A stretch of 64,000 nucleotides of DNA from Methanomassiliicoccaceae archaeon UBA421 (GTDB taxonomy: Archaea > Thermoplasmatota > Thermoplasmata > Methanomassiliicoccales > Methanomethylophilaceae), in assembly GCA_002498365.1 (NCBI GenBank), contig DAHB01000004.1, forward strand, positions 233,429 to 297,428, given 5' to 3'. The position numbers and the translations under genes were made by a program. The notes under the pieces were generated by a model. It did not search any database, was not told the origin of the DNA, and worked only from the letters and a program-made list of their open reading frames with translations. Shown piece by piece: positions 39,850 to 48,837 of this stretch; position 1 is the stretch's first letter; the number at the start of each line of letters is the position of its first letter.

Positions 39850-40218
39850 ATGTCAAAGAGACGCGTCTCCTCCAGGCAGGCATCGGACCTGGGCTCGCAC
39901 CGAATAAAAGTGCTGACGTCCATGGCCGCTGAGGCCGTGAAGGAGGGGAGGGCGGACAGGGCGAGGCGTTATGTCGAACTCTCGAGGCGCATAGGCATGA
40001 AGACCCGGACCGGGATCCCCAAGGATTTCAGGTACTGCGAGGACTGCCTCATACCTCTGCTGCCGGGAGTCAACTGCACCGTAAGGCTGAACTGCGGCCG
40101 GGTCAGCATCACGTGCGCCGAATGCGGCGCCGTCAAACGTCTTCCGTATACGAGGGAACAGAGAGATGACCGAGAAAGAAGCCAGAAAAGAGCTGATGAG
40201 ACGCGCCAACGAGCTTGA
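39850..40218 (+). CDS. rnp4: Ribonuclease P protein component 4 (Rpp21/Rpr2)
   Basis: 122 residues. A basic helical N-terminus (ARRYVELSRRIGMKTRTGIPKDF) is followed by the zinc ribbon C-x2-C...C-x2-C: RYCEDCLIPLLPGVNCTVR and ITCAECGAVKRLPYTREQR. With Rpp29 it supports the specificity side of archaeal RNase P, which matures tRNA 5' ends. A TATA-like ATTTATATTA about 26 bp upstream indicates a leaderless mRNA. It overlaps the CRS1-YhbY gene by 53 bp in another frame. Confidence 0.9.
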   Translation: MSKRRVSSRQASDLGSHRIKVLTSMAAEAVKEGRADRARRYVELSRRIGMKTRTGIPKDFRYCEDCLIPLLPGVNCTVRLNCGRVSITCAECGAVKRLPYTREQRDDRERSQKRADETRQRA

Positions 40219-40459
40219 TCCGACAGTTCACGTCGGAAAGGAAGGTACGGACGAAGGTCTCATGGAAGAGATCGTGAAACAGCTGAAGAAGAACAGGCTG
40301 ATCAAGGTAAAGGTGCTCCCCAACTCCGAGAGCGATACCTCCGACATAGCGGCAGAGATAGCCGAGGCGACGGAATCCGTAGCCATAGATGTCCGCGGAG
40401 GAGTTATAGTTCTCACAGACAAGCGTACATGGAATTCGTTGTGCCAGAAAAAATTCTGA
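40166..40459 (+). CDS. CRS1-YhbY domain RNA-binding protein
   Basis: 97 residues covering one CRM domain: MTEKEARKELMRRANELDP, VHVGKEGTDEGLMEEIVKQLKK, RLIKVKVLPN, then GGVIVLTDKRTW. The GKEG loop takes the place of the GxxG RNA-binding loop. Archaeal and bacterial YhbY proteins bind pre-ribosomal RNA. The long overlap with rnp4 suggests tight co-expression of two RNA-processing proteins, followed by serS after 9 bp. Confidence 0.87.
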   Translation: MTEKEARKELMRRANELDPTVHVGKEGTDEGLMEEIVKQLKKNRLIKVKVLPNSESDTSDIAAEIAEATESVAIDVRGGVIVLTDKRTWNSLCQKKF

Positions 40460-40468
40460 GATGATAGG

Positions 40469-41737
40469 ATGCTTGATGTCAACATCATTAGGTCTGAACC
40501 CGATATGATAAGGGCCATGCTCTTGAGCAGGAACAAGGACGTCGTGGTCCTGGACAGGTTCCTGGAGGCCGATTCCGAATGGAGGGCCCTCACAAATGAG
40601 AACAACGAGCTCAGGAAGGTCCGCAACGAAGTTTCCGCGGAGATTGCAAAAATGCAGAAGGGCGCGGACAAAGATGCCAAGATCTCCGAGATGAGGGGGA
40701 TCGGCGACAGGATCAAGTCCAACGATGCAAGGATGTCCGAACTCGAAGAGGTCAGGAACGAGTGCGTGCTGAACATCCCCAACATACCTCACAGCAGCGT
40801 CCCGCTCGGAAAGGACAGCTCGGAAAACGTGGTCGTCTACGAGTGGGGGGAGAAGAGGAAATTCGATTTCAAGCCGAAAGAGCACTGGGAGATCGGAGAG
40901 GACCTGGACATCATCGATTTCGAGAGGGGGACGAAGGTAGCCGGAAGCGGATTCTACTGCCTCAAGGGCGACGGCGCAAGGCTCGAGAGGGCACTGATCA
41001 ACTACTTCCTGGACGTGCACGGGAAACAGGGGTACAAGGAGGTTTTCCCTCCTGTCGTCGTCAACAGGGCGGCCGTCACCGGCACAGGCCAGTACCCCAA
41101 CCTGAAAGACGACATGTATTATATGGAGAAGGACGACCTCTACCTGAACCCGACCGCGGAAGTGCCTCTCACCAACATGCTCCAGGACGAGATACTGGCA
41201 AAAGATGAACTGCCGATATTGTTCACTGCATATCTGCCGTCTTTCCGCAGAGAGGTCGGAAAGCATGCTGACACAAGAGGGATAATCAGGGTCCACGAGT
41301 TCAATAAGGTGGAGATGGTGAGGTTCGTCCTGCCGGAGACCTCATACGACGTGCTCGAGGAGCTGAGAGGGAACGCAGAGGAGCTCATCAGGGGCCTTGG
41401 GCTGCCGTACCGGGTCCTGCTGCTATGCACGGGGGACATGAGCTTCTCGTGCAGCAAGTGCTACGACCTGGAGATATTCGCACCTGCCAAGGAAGCCTGG
41501 CTCGAGGCGTCCTCCTGTTCCAACTTCACCGACTTCCAGGCCCGCAGGACCAGGATCAAGTACCGCCCCGAACCTCACCTGAAGAGCGAGTTCGTACACA
41601 CGCTGAACGGCTCCGGCCTGGCTCTGCCCAGGACCATGGTGGCCATATTGGAGAACTACCAGAACGGGGACGGCACCGTCACGATACCGGAAGTCCTGAG
41701 GCCCTATATGGGCGGCAGGGAGATCATCGGGAATTAA
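40469..41737 (+). CDS. serS: Seryl-tRNA synthetase (canonical type)
   Basis: 422 residues. An N-terminal coiled-coil arm (about 30-100) precedes the class II core: motif 2 RGIIRVHEFNKVEM near 270 and motif 3 NGSGLALPRTMVAILENYQ near 385-403. TAEVPLTN near 230 is the serine-binding TxE. This is the common SerRS, not the rare zinc-dependent methanogenic form found in Methanococcus and Methanosarcina. Third gene of rnp4-yhbY-serS; it ends 4 bp into a convergent HD gene. Confidence 0.95.
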   Translation: MLDVNIIRSEPDMIRAMLLSRNKDVVVLDRFLEADSEWRALTNENNELRKVRNEVSAEIAKMQKGADKDAKISEMRGIGDRIKSNDARMSELEEVRNECVLNIPNIPHSSVPLGKDSSENVVVYEWGEKRKFDFKPKEHWEIGEDLDIIDFERGTKVAGSGFYCLKGDGARLERALINYFLDVHGKQGYKEVFPPVVVNRAAVTGTGQYPNLKDDMYYMEKDDLYLNPTAEVPLTNMLQDEILAKDELPILFTAYLPSFRREVGKHADTRGIIRVHEFNKVEMVRFVLPETSYDVLEELRGNAEELIRGLGLPYRVLLLCTGDMSFSCSKCYDLEIFAPAKEAWLEASSCSNFTDFQARRTRIKYRPEPHLKSEFVHTLNGSGLALPRTMVAILENYQNGDGTVTIPEVLRPYMGGREIIGN

Positions 41738-42897
41738 ATTTTGATGCGTCCTAGCCTGACCACCAGTTCTCTGGCCCCTATCCCGTCGCCCGTGTTCACC
41801 AGGCGGGTCAGCAGCTCCTCCTTGCCTTCGGTGAGGGACTGGGAGCTGATCCCGTAGCTTGCGGACACGTGAGCTTCGATGTACGCTGCCAGAAGGTCGC
41901 AGGATTTGATGTCGCGCCCTGCGCGCATACCGTAACCAGTATCGTCCGAATCGGAGAAGGGTTCGTAAGTAAGGAATTCCATCTCCCCGCGCCAGGACTC
42001 GGGGATGAGGGGCATCAGTTTTGACTCGATCTGCTCCCTCTCGTATCCCTCCAGCATCTGGGCGAGACCGCTCACATTGTTTTTCACGGGCGATATCACG
42101 TCTTTGGTCAGCACTTCCGGTAGGTCGTGGAACAGGCCGGCGTAATAATCGTTGTAGATCTGCTTATCGGCGGCCCCGGCATCCAGGTCGTGCAGGAAGA
42201 TAGAGTTTGCCACCATGAGAGAATGACCCAGCACAGTGGTTTTAGGTATCCTCGGGGTCCTTGCCCATCTCTGTTGGAACCTAAGCTGTCCTATGAGGTC
42301 CACGAAGCCCTTTATCCCTCCGCCGGCCATTATCATTCTCACACCGGCAAGGTTTTCATGTCTGGCTATCTGTCCGTCGATGGCTTTTTTCGTGTTATCC
42401 GCATCGAACATCCCTTTGTTCATTTCATATATGAGGTCGAACTCCCATTTGGTTGCAAGATAATGGGCCGCATCTATTATCCGGTCCTCCGGGGAGTCCC
42501 TTTTCGATTTCAGGTAATAGGAAAGGCGTTTCCGGAACTCCGGATCGGTATCGGGTACGTTCCTGTCGAATTCCTTGATCACGTACTCGTTGACCTGGTC
42601 GAACTTCTCGTCGACTATGCGGTGGTAAAACTGTGGCTTCAGGTCCGTAAGGACCAGGCGGCTTATAAGCTCGAATAGGTTGTGCTCGATGAGCGCGCGC
42701 CAATCTATATCCCTGCCTTCATCCTCCTCGAATTTGGCTATCACCCATGCAATGGCAGCCTTGTGCGACTGCTTGTCCTGTTCTGTGAGGTCCAGCGGCC
42801 TCAGGTGGTCGTTCCACCTGTGCATGTTCGCGGACTCGAACATGAAGTAGAGCATTTCCGCGTTCAGGGCCTTACTCATCCTTTCCGTCCCCGTCAT
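41734..42897 (-). CDS. HD-domain hydrolase, YfbR-like
   Basis: 387 residues. The HD motif is TVLGHSLMVANSIFLHDLD near 219-237 and YYAGLFHDLPEVLTKDVISPVK near 250-271. The HDLPEVLT.D...PVK string is typical of YfbR-type 5'-nucleotidase relatives. A long N-terminal helical region of about 190 residues has no recognised domain. Start at 42897, or at the in-frame ATG 42879. It overlaps the small membrane protein upstream by 26 bp. Substrate unknown. Confidence 0.75.
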   Translation of the reverse strand: MTGTERMSKALNAEMLYFMFESANMHRWNDHLRPLDLTEQDKQSHKAAIAWVIAKFEEDEGRDIDWRALIEHNLFELISRLVLTDLKPQFYHRIVDEKFDQVNEYVIKEFDRNVPDTDPEFRKRLSYYLKSKRDSPEDRIIDAAHYLATKWEFDLIYEMNKGMFDADNTKKAIDGQIARHENLAGVRMIMAGGGIKGFVDLIGQLRFQQRWARTPRIPKTTVLGHSLMVANSIFLHDLDAGAADKQIYNDYYAGLFHDLPEVLTKDVISPVKNNVSGLAQMLEGYEREQIESKLMPLIPESWRGEMEFLTYEPFSDSDDTGYGMRAGRDIKSCDLLAAYIEAHVSASYGISSQSLTEGKEELLTRLVNTGDGIGARELVVRLGRIKI

Positions 42898-43141
42898 TCC
42901 TTTTATCCTCGGGATCGCATTTTTCGGTGTTGCAGCATACTTGCTCTTTCAAAATGCCCATCTTATGGGCGTCGTAGAGAACGATCGCCGCGGATATCGC
43001 GATGAGCAGCATGCCCGATAAGAAAAGGAAAATCGAACCTGCAAGCTCGATCATACCGATGATCCCGAACATTCCCAGGACCGTTGCGAAGATCCCTACG
43101 GTATTGAATATGGGCCATAAAAACCTTAAACGCTTATCCAT
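42872..43141 (-). CDS. Small two-helix membrane protein with Cys tail
   Basis: 89 residues. Two hydrophobic segments at about 8-30 (LWPIFNTVGIFATVLGMFGIIG) and 32-54 (ELAGSIFLFLSGMLLIAISAAIV). The tail carries CCNTEKC, a possible metal site, then an acidic end. TATA-like TTTTATATTG at about 43162-43171 is near 25 bp from the ATG, so leaderless expression is likely. Overlap with the HD gene suggests an operon. Family not recognised. Confidence 0.6.
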   Translation of the reverse strand: MDKRLRFLWPIFNTVGIFATVLGMFGIIGMIELAGSIFLFLSGMLLIAISAAIVLYDAHKMGILKEQVCCNTEKCDPEDKRNDGDGKDE

Positions 43142-43219
43142 CGGTTCCCCAACGGCATGACAATATAAAACTGGTGCTAGTGGCTAAAATAATATAGGAA
43201 GCGCACACGATTACGGCGT
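43142..43219. promoter_or_regulatory. Back-to-back promoters for the small membrane protein and the aminotransferase
   Basis: In 78 bp, a minus-strand TATA-like TTTTATATTG (43162-43171) serves the gene starting at 43141 and a plus-strand AAAATAATATAGG (43186-43198) serves the gene starting at 43220. Each is about 25 bp from its ATG, predicting leaderless mRNAs and promoters only 15 bp apart. Confidence 0.45.
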
Positions 43220-44347
43220 ATGGATCCATCGAAAAGACTGTCTTCGATCCCCATGTCAGGGATCAGAAAGATGTTCGATCTGGCAGGGCCGGACTCGATC
43301 AACCTCGGACTCGGAGAGCCGGACATTCAGCCCCCCGGGGAGGCGGTCGAGGGCATGAACAGGGCGGCATCGGAGGGAAAGAACAAATACGGTCCGACCG
43401 CCGGCATCCCGGACCTCAGGAGGGCGGTCGCAGAAAGATACCGGATGTACGGAGAGATGGACGAGGAGAACATCATGATAACTCCCAGCGGGTCCACTGC
43501 ACTGCTGGAGATATCGCAGTCTTTCATAGATCCCGGAGACGAGGTGCTTGTGCCCAGCCCCGGATTCGTTATATACGGGCCGCATTCCGTTCTCGCCGGA
43601 GGGACGTATTCGGAATACAAGCTCACCGAGGGAGAATTCCAGCCCGACATCGATGATATCCAGAGCAGGATCACCGACCGCACAAAGATGATCGTGGTCA
43701 ACAATCCCTCGAACCCGACGGGTGGAGTGCTATCGCAGGAATCTTACAATGCGCTGCTTGACGTCGCCGACGACAGCGGCATATTCATCCTGGCGGACGA
43801 GGTCTACGATTCCTTCGTCTACGAGGGGAAGCACCTCTCGTTCATGAACAGGCTGGACCGAGCCATGGTCGTCAACGGATTCTCGAAGATGATGGCCGTG
43901 ACCGGCTGGAGACTCGGGTTCATCTGCGCCGAAAAAGAGCATATCGCAGACCTTGTCAAGATGCAGTACCATGTATGTGCAAGCCCCGCGATGCCTTCTC
44001 AGTACGGCGTGCTTGCCGCGCTTCCGGGGATCGACGCTTACCTGGAAGGAGCAAGAAAGACCTTCAGGTCCAGGCGCGACCTCGTAACCGAAAGGATCAA
44101 TGATATAGACGGCATGAGCATGGTCCCGCCCAGGGGGGCGTTCTATGCCTTTCCGTCTTTCGACATGAAGATAAGCTCCCAGGAGCTCGCCAACACACTG
44201 GCCGCCAAAGGGCTCATATGCACCCCGGGATCGGCGTTCGGAAGATACGGCGAGGGACATCTCAGATTCTCTTATGCCGCGGACGAGAAGAAACTATCAG
44301 CAGGAATGGACATACTGGAGAAAACCGTCAAGGAGCTTAGAAGATGA
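43220..44347 (+). CDS. PLP-dependent aminotransferase, class I (AspB-like)
   Basis: 375 residues. Fold type I motifs: LGLGEPDIQPP near 31-41, KYGPTAGIPDLRRA near 55-68, VVNNPSNPTGGVLS near 157-170, ADEVYDSFVY near 190-199, the PLP lysine in NGFSKMMAVTGWRLGF near 217-232, and LRFSYA near the C-terminus with the carboxylate-binding Arg. Substrate could be aspartate, aromatic or another amino acid and cannot be fixed by eye. It overlaps the next gene by 4 bp (ATGA). Confidence 0.9.
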   Translation: MDPSKRLSSIPMSGIRKMFDLAGPDSINLGLGEPDIQPPGEAVEGMNRAASEGKNKYGPTAGIPDLRRAVAERYRMYGEMDEENIMITPSGSTALLEISQSFIDPGDEVLVPSPGFVIYGPHSVLAGGTYSEYKLTEGEFQPDIDDIQSRITDRTKMIVVNNPSNPTGGVLSQESYNALLDVADDSGIFILADEVYDSFVYEGKHLSFMNRLDRAMVVNGFSKMMAVTGWRLGFICAEKEHIADLVKMQYHVCASPAMPSQYGVLAALPGIDAYLEGARKTFRSRRDLVTERINDIDGMSMVPPRGAFYAFPSFDMKISSQELANTLAAKGLICTPGSAFGRYGEGHLRFSYAADEKKLSAGMDILEKTVKELRR

Positions 44348-44862
44348 ACAACGACAATTACGACCCGAATGCGGGACTGTTCGGCAACGATGAGCAAGAA
44401 TCCGAAGAAGAAATTCTGGCAAAACAGCTCTTCGGCAAAAACCCCAACAGAGTTTCGGCGCTTCGCGACCTGATATTCGATGACATGATGGAATCCGTCG
44501 ATACCGAGAAGATGCCCGAAGAGGCGAAGCGCGAGCTGATATTCAAAATGGCCATAAACTCGGTTCTGGACATGGTCATGGAGTGCACTCCGGACGAGCT
44601 GTCCGAAGAGATGACCTACGCATTCGACAGCTACATCGGCGTGGCCATTACGAACAAGAAGTACGGCGTCGACCTCTTCAAAGAACAGAGCAAAGCTCTC
44701 CTGAGCATCGATTCGAAGCAATTCGAAGACGACGAGCGGTACGAGAGCGCACTTAGGGAGTTCGAGGAGCAGTGGTGGTCGATCCCCCAGCCTTTGCTGG
44801 GACAGAGGAACCCCAACGATGCGATCACCGAAAGCATGAAGAAATACGGGCTGCTGGAATGA
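44344..44862 (+). CDS. Hypothetical acidic helical protein
   Basis: 172 residues, strongly acidic N-terminus (NDEQESEEEILAKQ) and helical body (VSALRDLIFDDMMESVDTEKMPEEAKRELIF), ending GQRNPNDAITESMKKYGLLE. No Cys-rich or membrane part. Translationally linked to the aminotransferase before it and to mevalonate kinase after it (both ATGA overlaps). Family not recognised. It might be a partner of one of these enzymes, but there is no direct sign of this. Confidence 0.6.
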   Translation: MNNDNYDPNAGLFGNDEQESEEEILAKQLFGKNPNRVSALRDLIFDDMMESVDTEKMPEEAKRELIFKMAINSVLDMVMECTPDELSEEMTYAFDSYIGVAITNKKYGVDLFKEQSKALLSIDSKQFEDDERYESALREFEEQWWSIPQPLLGQRNPNDAITESMKKYGLLE

Positions 44863-45797
44863 GATCGGCGTCCGCATCGGCACCTGGGAAATTCGTGGTC
44901 CTGGGAGAGCACGCCGTGGTCTACGGCAAACCCGCGGTCGCACTGGCGATCGACAGACGCTTCCGTTGCACCGTGAGCGACAGCGACAGGCTTCTTCTCA
45001 ACGGGATGCCGGAGGACCTTTCGCTCCATCCCCACATGCGCCACGTACTGAAAGCGAACGGCGTAGACAGTATCAGCATCGTGACCGAGAGCGACCTGCC
45101 TTCCGGGTCAGGTCTAGGTTCCTCCGCCGCCCTTTCGGCCGCCCTGTCGTGCGCGGTGCGCACAATGCTGGGAAGGCCCGCCGATGAAAAGGATATAATC
45201 AACGAAGCCTACGAGGCCGAGTTCGGAGCCCAGGGCATCGGAAGCCCTATGGACACTTCCGCCTCCGTCCACGGAGGGGGCATCGGAGTGAACATACCAT
45301 GCGAAGGCGAACCCCTGTGGACGATAGAACGCAACGGGAACAGGTGGAACGTCTGCGACGTCCATGCTCCCGAGATGACGTTCGTTGTCGGATATACGGG
45401 GATCAAGGCCCTTACGGGCCCCCTGGTGGAAAAGGTCCGCAGATACAAGGACCGCAACAGTTTCGCCAAAGATATCGTAGAAGAGATAGGCTCGGTGACC
45501 CTGGAGGGTGCCGATGCGCTCCGGAGGAACGACCGTGTGAAACTGGGGAGGCTAATGACGGCAGACCACAAACTGCTGTCCATCCTTGGGGTGTCGAGCC
45601 CAGAGCTCAACCGTCTGGTCGATGCGGCGGCCGAATACTCCTACGGCTCCAAGCTGACGGGCGCAGGAGGGGGAGGGAGCATGATCGCCCTTACCGACAG
45701 GCCCGAAAAGGTATGCGAGACGATCCGCCTCCACGGAGGAAACCCCATGATCGTGAAGACCGGCGTGCCCGGGGTGACGGCGGGAGACAAAATATAA
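44859..45797 (+). CDS. mvk: Mevalonate kinase
   Basis: 312 residues from the ATG at 44859. GHMP kinase motifs: APGKFVVLGEHAVVYGKPAVALAID near 8-32, the ATP loop LPSGSGLGSSAALSAAL near 77-93, and KLTGAGGGGSMIAL near 265-278. It phosphorylates mevalonate toward isopentenyl diphosphate, the building block of archaeal isoprenoid lipids. Relatives such as mevalonate-3-kinase are less likely because the GEHAVVYG motif is intact. It faces the ggr-fd-tes lipid operon. Confidence 0.92.
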   Translation: MRSASASAPGKFVVLGEHAVVYGKPAVALAIDRRFRCTVSDSDRLLLNGMPEDLSLHPHMRHVLKANGVDSISIVTESDLPSGSGLGSSAALSAALSCAVRTMLGRPADEKDIINEAYEAEFGAQGIGSPMDTSASVHGGGIGVNIPCEGEPLWTIERNGNRWNVCDVHAPEMTFVVGYTGIKALTGPLVEKVRRYKDRNSFAKDIVEEIGSVTLEGADALRRNDRVKLGRLMTADHKLLSILGVSSPELNRLVDAAAEYSYGSKLTGAGGGGSMIALTDRPEKVCETIRLHGGNPMIVKTGVPGVTAGDKI

Positions 45798-45834
45798 AAA
45801 TAATCTTTCCGGCCGTGAGGCCGGTAAGTTGTTT

Positions 45835-47028
45835 TCAGATCAGATCTTCGAAACCTTCGACGACCTTGGGATACTTCTCCTTGATGACCTTCAGGAGGTT
45901 GTACACATTGACCTCTCCGATATCGGAGGTGCTTATGATCTTGATGAGATCGTCTATGGTATCGTCGTCAAGCTCGTTGAGCCTCTCCTTGGCCATCCAG
46001 TTCCTGTAGATCTTATCCTCCATCCTGTCGCGCCACATCTTCTCATATGGCTTGAGGGCCGCTTTGGAGAAGTCTTTCTTATTGGCGCAGTCGGCGAGCA
46101 CCTTGCCTGCGTACATCCCCGTCCTGCATGCGTGGCATATGCCTCCGCCGGTGATCGGGTCGATTATCCTCGCCGCATCTCCGACTATTATTAGGTTGTC
46201 GTCCGTTGCCGAGTCGAGTCCGGGGCAGGTGGAGACCATGCCTCCGACCACTTCGAGGATCTGCCCGTTCTTGAGGCGCTCATCGCCTGCAATGAATTTG
46301 TCCAGGTAATATTTGGGGTCGCCGGGGTTCTTGCAGCGTTTGGCCATCACGCCGATCCCTACGTTGGCGGAGCGGTTCCCCTTGGGGAACAGCCAGAGGT
46401 ATCCTCCGGGCGCTATGTCGTTCCCGATGACGAACTCGCAGTACTGCTGGTCGATATCGATGTTGGACATCCTGTACTGGATGCACGTGTCGATGTCGTT
46501 CATCTTGGGCACCGTCTCGATGCCTGCCCACCTGGCCACCTGTGACTCGTATCCGTCGGCGGCGACCACGCAGTCGGCGTATATCTCGATGGGTTCCCCC
46601 ATGCTCTTGGCCTTGATTCCGACGAGCTTGCCGTCCTTCCTTATGACGTCTGTGCAAGAGGTGCGCATCATTATTTTGGCGCCCGCGTCCGCGGCGTCCC
46701 TCGCCAGGGCCTTGTCGAACAGGTGCCTCTCCAGTACGTATCCGACCTCGGACCCGGCCTTGCTCTCGTCAAGCTGGAAGGTGTATCCGCTGGGCGATCT
46801 TATTACGGCTCCAGCCATGTCGGCGCATATCCATGCGGGGTCGGGGGCGATGCCGACCTCCTCTAGCCATTTCTTAGATACGCCTTCGGCGCATCTGAGG
46901 GGCGCGCCTATCTCGGCCTTCTTTTCGATGATGATGGTGTCCAATCCCGCCTGGGCGCAGAATTTGGCGGCCATGCTGCCTCCGGGTCCCGCGCCGACAA
47001 TCACTATGTCGCAGTTATAGGTCTTCAT
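45835..47028 (-). CDS. Digeranylgeranylglycerophospholipid reductase (GGR)
   Basis: 397 residues. FAD-binding GAGPGGSMAAKFCAQAG near 12-28 with IIEKKAEIGAPLRCAEGV, the PxxYxWxFP-type motif as APGGYLWLFPKG near 210-221, and IVGDAARIIDPITGGGICHA near 283-302 match the geranylgeranyl reductase family. It saturates double bonds of archaeol-type lipids using reduced ferredoxin. The ferredoxin gene is 4 bp upstream and tes lies before that, the same order as MA1484-MA1486 of Methanosarcina acetivorans. Confidence 0.93.
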   Translation of the reverse strand: MKTYNCDIVIVGAGPGGSMAAKFCAQAGLDTIIIEKKAEIGAPLRCAEGVSKKWLEEVGIAPDPAWICADMAGAVIRSPSGYTFQLDESKAGSEVGYVLERHLFDKALARDAADAGAKIMMRTSCTDVIRKDGKLVGIKAKSMGEPIEIYADCVVAADGYESQVARWAGIETVPKMNDIDTCIQYRMSNIDIDQQYCEFVIGNDIAPGGYLWLFPKGNRSANVGIGVMAKRCKNPGDPKYYLDKFIAGDERLKNGQILEVVGGMVSTCPGLDSATDDNLIIVGDAARIIDPITGGGICHACRTGMYAGKVLADCANKKDFSKAALKPYEKMWRDRMEDKIYRNWMAKERLNELDDDTIDDLIKIISTSDIGEVNVYNLLKVIKEKYPKVVEGFEDLI

Positions 47029-47032
47029 AGTA

Positions 47033-47203
47033 TCATTCCATCCTGAGCGCCGCGACCGGACATATCTTGACGCACCTTCCGCAGGAGTTGCATTTGTCGT
47101 TGAATTCGAGAACGAAGTCGTTCAGGTATATCGCGTTCTTCGGGCAGGACCCGACGCATCCACCGCAGTGGAGGCATTTGTAAAAATCAACCAATATCGT
47201 CAT
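47033..47203 (-). CDS. 2[4Fe-4S] ferredoxin of the lipid operon
   Basis: 56 residues, below common ORF cut-offs. Two full cluster motifs: CLHCGGCVGSCP (C10, C13, C16, C20) and CNSCGRCVKICP (C38, C41, C44, C48). Start ATG 47203, stop TGA at 47033, between tes and ggr with gaps of 11 and 4 bp. In Methanosarcina the equivalent ferredoxin is the electron donor for GGR, which I infer here; it may also feed the radical SAM enzyme next to it. Confidence 0.93.
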   Translation of the reverse strand: MTILVDFYKCLHCGGCVGSCPKNAIYLNDFVLEFNDKCNSCGRCVKICPVAALRME

Positions 47204-47214
47204 GTTATCTTACC

Positions 47215-48837
47215 TCAAGCTCTCTGGTCCTCGGGGACCACCAATGCTTCTTCCAGCGCCTTCGCCTCTTCCTTGTTCCGCTGTTTCCACTCCGCGAGCG
47301 GGATCGAGAAGCGGGCTTCGACCTCTGCACGATATTCCGGCCCGCCGTTGTATGCGCAGAAGGGTATTACCTTCAGGTCCGGCGTTATGTAGTGAATTGC
47401 GCAGCGCTCGACCCTCGAGACGTCGTAGTTGAACGAATCCTGGAAATGCATGGCTCCGACGTACATCATCTTCCACGAGAAATTGGCGAGGGTCTTCTTG
47501 GATTTGCTACCCATTATGCTCGTTATGGCATCGATGAACTTCTTCTTGGTCATGCCGGGAGGCATCTTGCTGCTGTCTACGCATTTGTTCAGAAGCCTCA
47601 GCACGCCGATCGCCCTGATCTTCCTGAATTTGGAATCCTCCATCTTCATGGCTATGCTGCTCAGGCCGTCGGAGAACATCTTTATGTCGACGAACCTGGG
47701 GAGCGGCGTTACCTTTCCGTCCTCGGACTGGAACAGGTATGTCGCCAGGCCGCAGTGGGGGTGGGCGGTGAACGTTACCTTGTTCTGAGACAGGAACTCC
47801 GAGGCGAAGTTGGATATCGGAGCCACGACAGGGACAGGGTACCAGTCCTCCGGCACCGTGTATCCGGTCTGCTCGCCGAACCTGTCTACCAGGTCCGTGA
47901 GGGTTATCCTGCCCTTGGAAACCTCTTCCCTGGTTATCCTGCCCGTGAAGGCCACAGGCTGGAAGTTGATTCCGCGGATCACATCGGCGTGATCGAAGGC
48001 GAATTTGGTTATGGCTCCTACCTGGTGGTCGTTGACCCCTCTGACCAGCGTGGGCACGAGGACGATGGACGGCGAGTGGCCGATTTCCGCCTTGAGCCTT
48101 CTGCAGTTCTCGATCACCTTCAGCTTTATGTCGAACATCTTCCTGTCCCTGGCCTGAAGGTAGACGTCGTCGCTTACACCGTCGAAGGAGAGATATATCG
48201 TGTTCAGGCCCGCCTCTTTGCATGCCTTCAGTTTCTCATAGTCCTTTGCGAATACGATGCCGTTGGTGGCCACCTGGACCTGTGCGAATTTCAGCTCCTT
48301 GGACTTTCTGATTATGTCCACCAGCCTCGGGTGGACGGTGGGCTCTCCTCCGGAGAACTGGACAGCAGTACACTTGATGGGCTCCTCCGCGCGGAGTGCC
48401 TCCATCATCGCCACCACCTCATCGTAAGAGGGTTCGTAAACATATCCGGCCTGGTTAGCGTTGGCGAAGCATATCGGGCAGTTCATGTTACATCTGTTCG
48501 TCAGATCGATAAGGGCCAGGGCCGTACAGGACAGAAGGTTGTATTTCTTTCCGTCCACAAGGAAGTTTACGTTCTCCCCTGCCGCGAGCGATTTGTCATG
48601 TGGATTCCTGAGGCCGACCCCGTCGTATGCAAAGTGCTCGGCCCGGAGGTACGCCTGGGCATTGGACCAATATATGTCGGAGAACTGTCCGTGTTCGGGG
48701 CAATCTTTGTCCATGAACACTTTGCCGTCCTTCTCATAGACGTTCGCTTCAATAATCTTTCCACATTCTGGACAGACCGATTCCGTCTTCTTGGGAAGTC
48801 CCTTCTTGAGTGCGCTAGGTTGTGTTGTTGAAGACAT
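47215..48837 (-). CDS. tes: Tetraether lipid synthase (Tes), radical SAM
   Basis: 540 residues from the ATG at 48837, which follows GAGGAT; an in-frame start 9 codons upstream is less likely. An N-terminal Cys region (CPEC at 22-25, C46) precedes the radical SAM motif TNRCNMNCPICFAN (C116, C120, C123), GGEP in FSGGEPTVHP and a C-terminal Cys region (HPHCGLATYLF, ERCAIHYIT, IPFCAYNGG). This is the MJ0619/MA1486 type shown to join isoprenoid tails into macrocyclic and tetraether lipids. The conserved tes-ferredoxin-ggr order strengthens the call. Confidence 0.85.
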   Translation of the reverse strand: MSSTTQPSALKKGLPKKTESVCPECGKIIEANVYEKDGKVFMDKDCPEHGQFSDIYWSNAQAYLRAEHFAYDGVGLRNPHDKSLAAGENVNFLVDGKKYNLLSCTALALIDLTNRCNMNCPICFANANQAGYVYEPSYDEVVAMMEALRAEEPIKCTAVQFSGGEPTVHPRLVDIIRKSKELKFAQVQVATNGIVFAKDYEKLKACKEAGLNTIYLSFDGVSDDVYLQARDRKMFDIKLKVIENCRRLKAEIGHSPSIVLVPTLVRGVNDHQVGAITKFAFDHADVIRGINFQPVAFTGRITREEVSKGRITLTDLVDRFGEQTGYTVPEDWYPVPVVAPISNFASEFLSQNKVTFTAHPHCGLATYLFQSEDGKVTPLPRFVDIKMFSDGLSSIAMKMEDSKFRKIRAIGVLRLLNKCVDSSKMPPGMTKKKFIDAITSIMGSKSKKTLANFSWKMMYVGAMHFQDSFNYDVSRVERCAIHYITPDLKVIPFCAYNGGPEYRAEVEARFSIPLAEWKQRNKEEAKALEEALVVPEDQRA

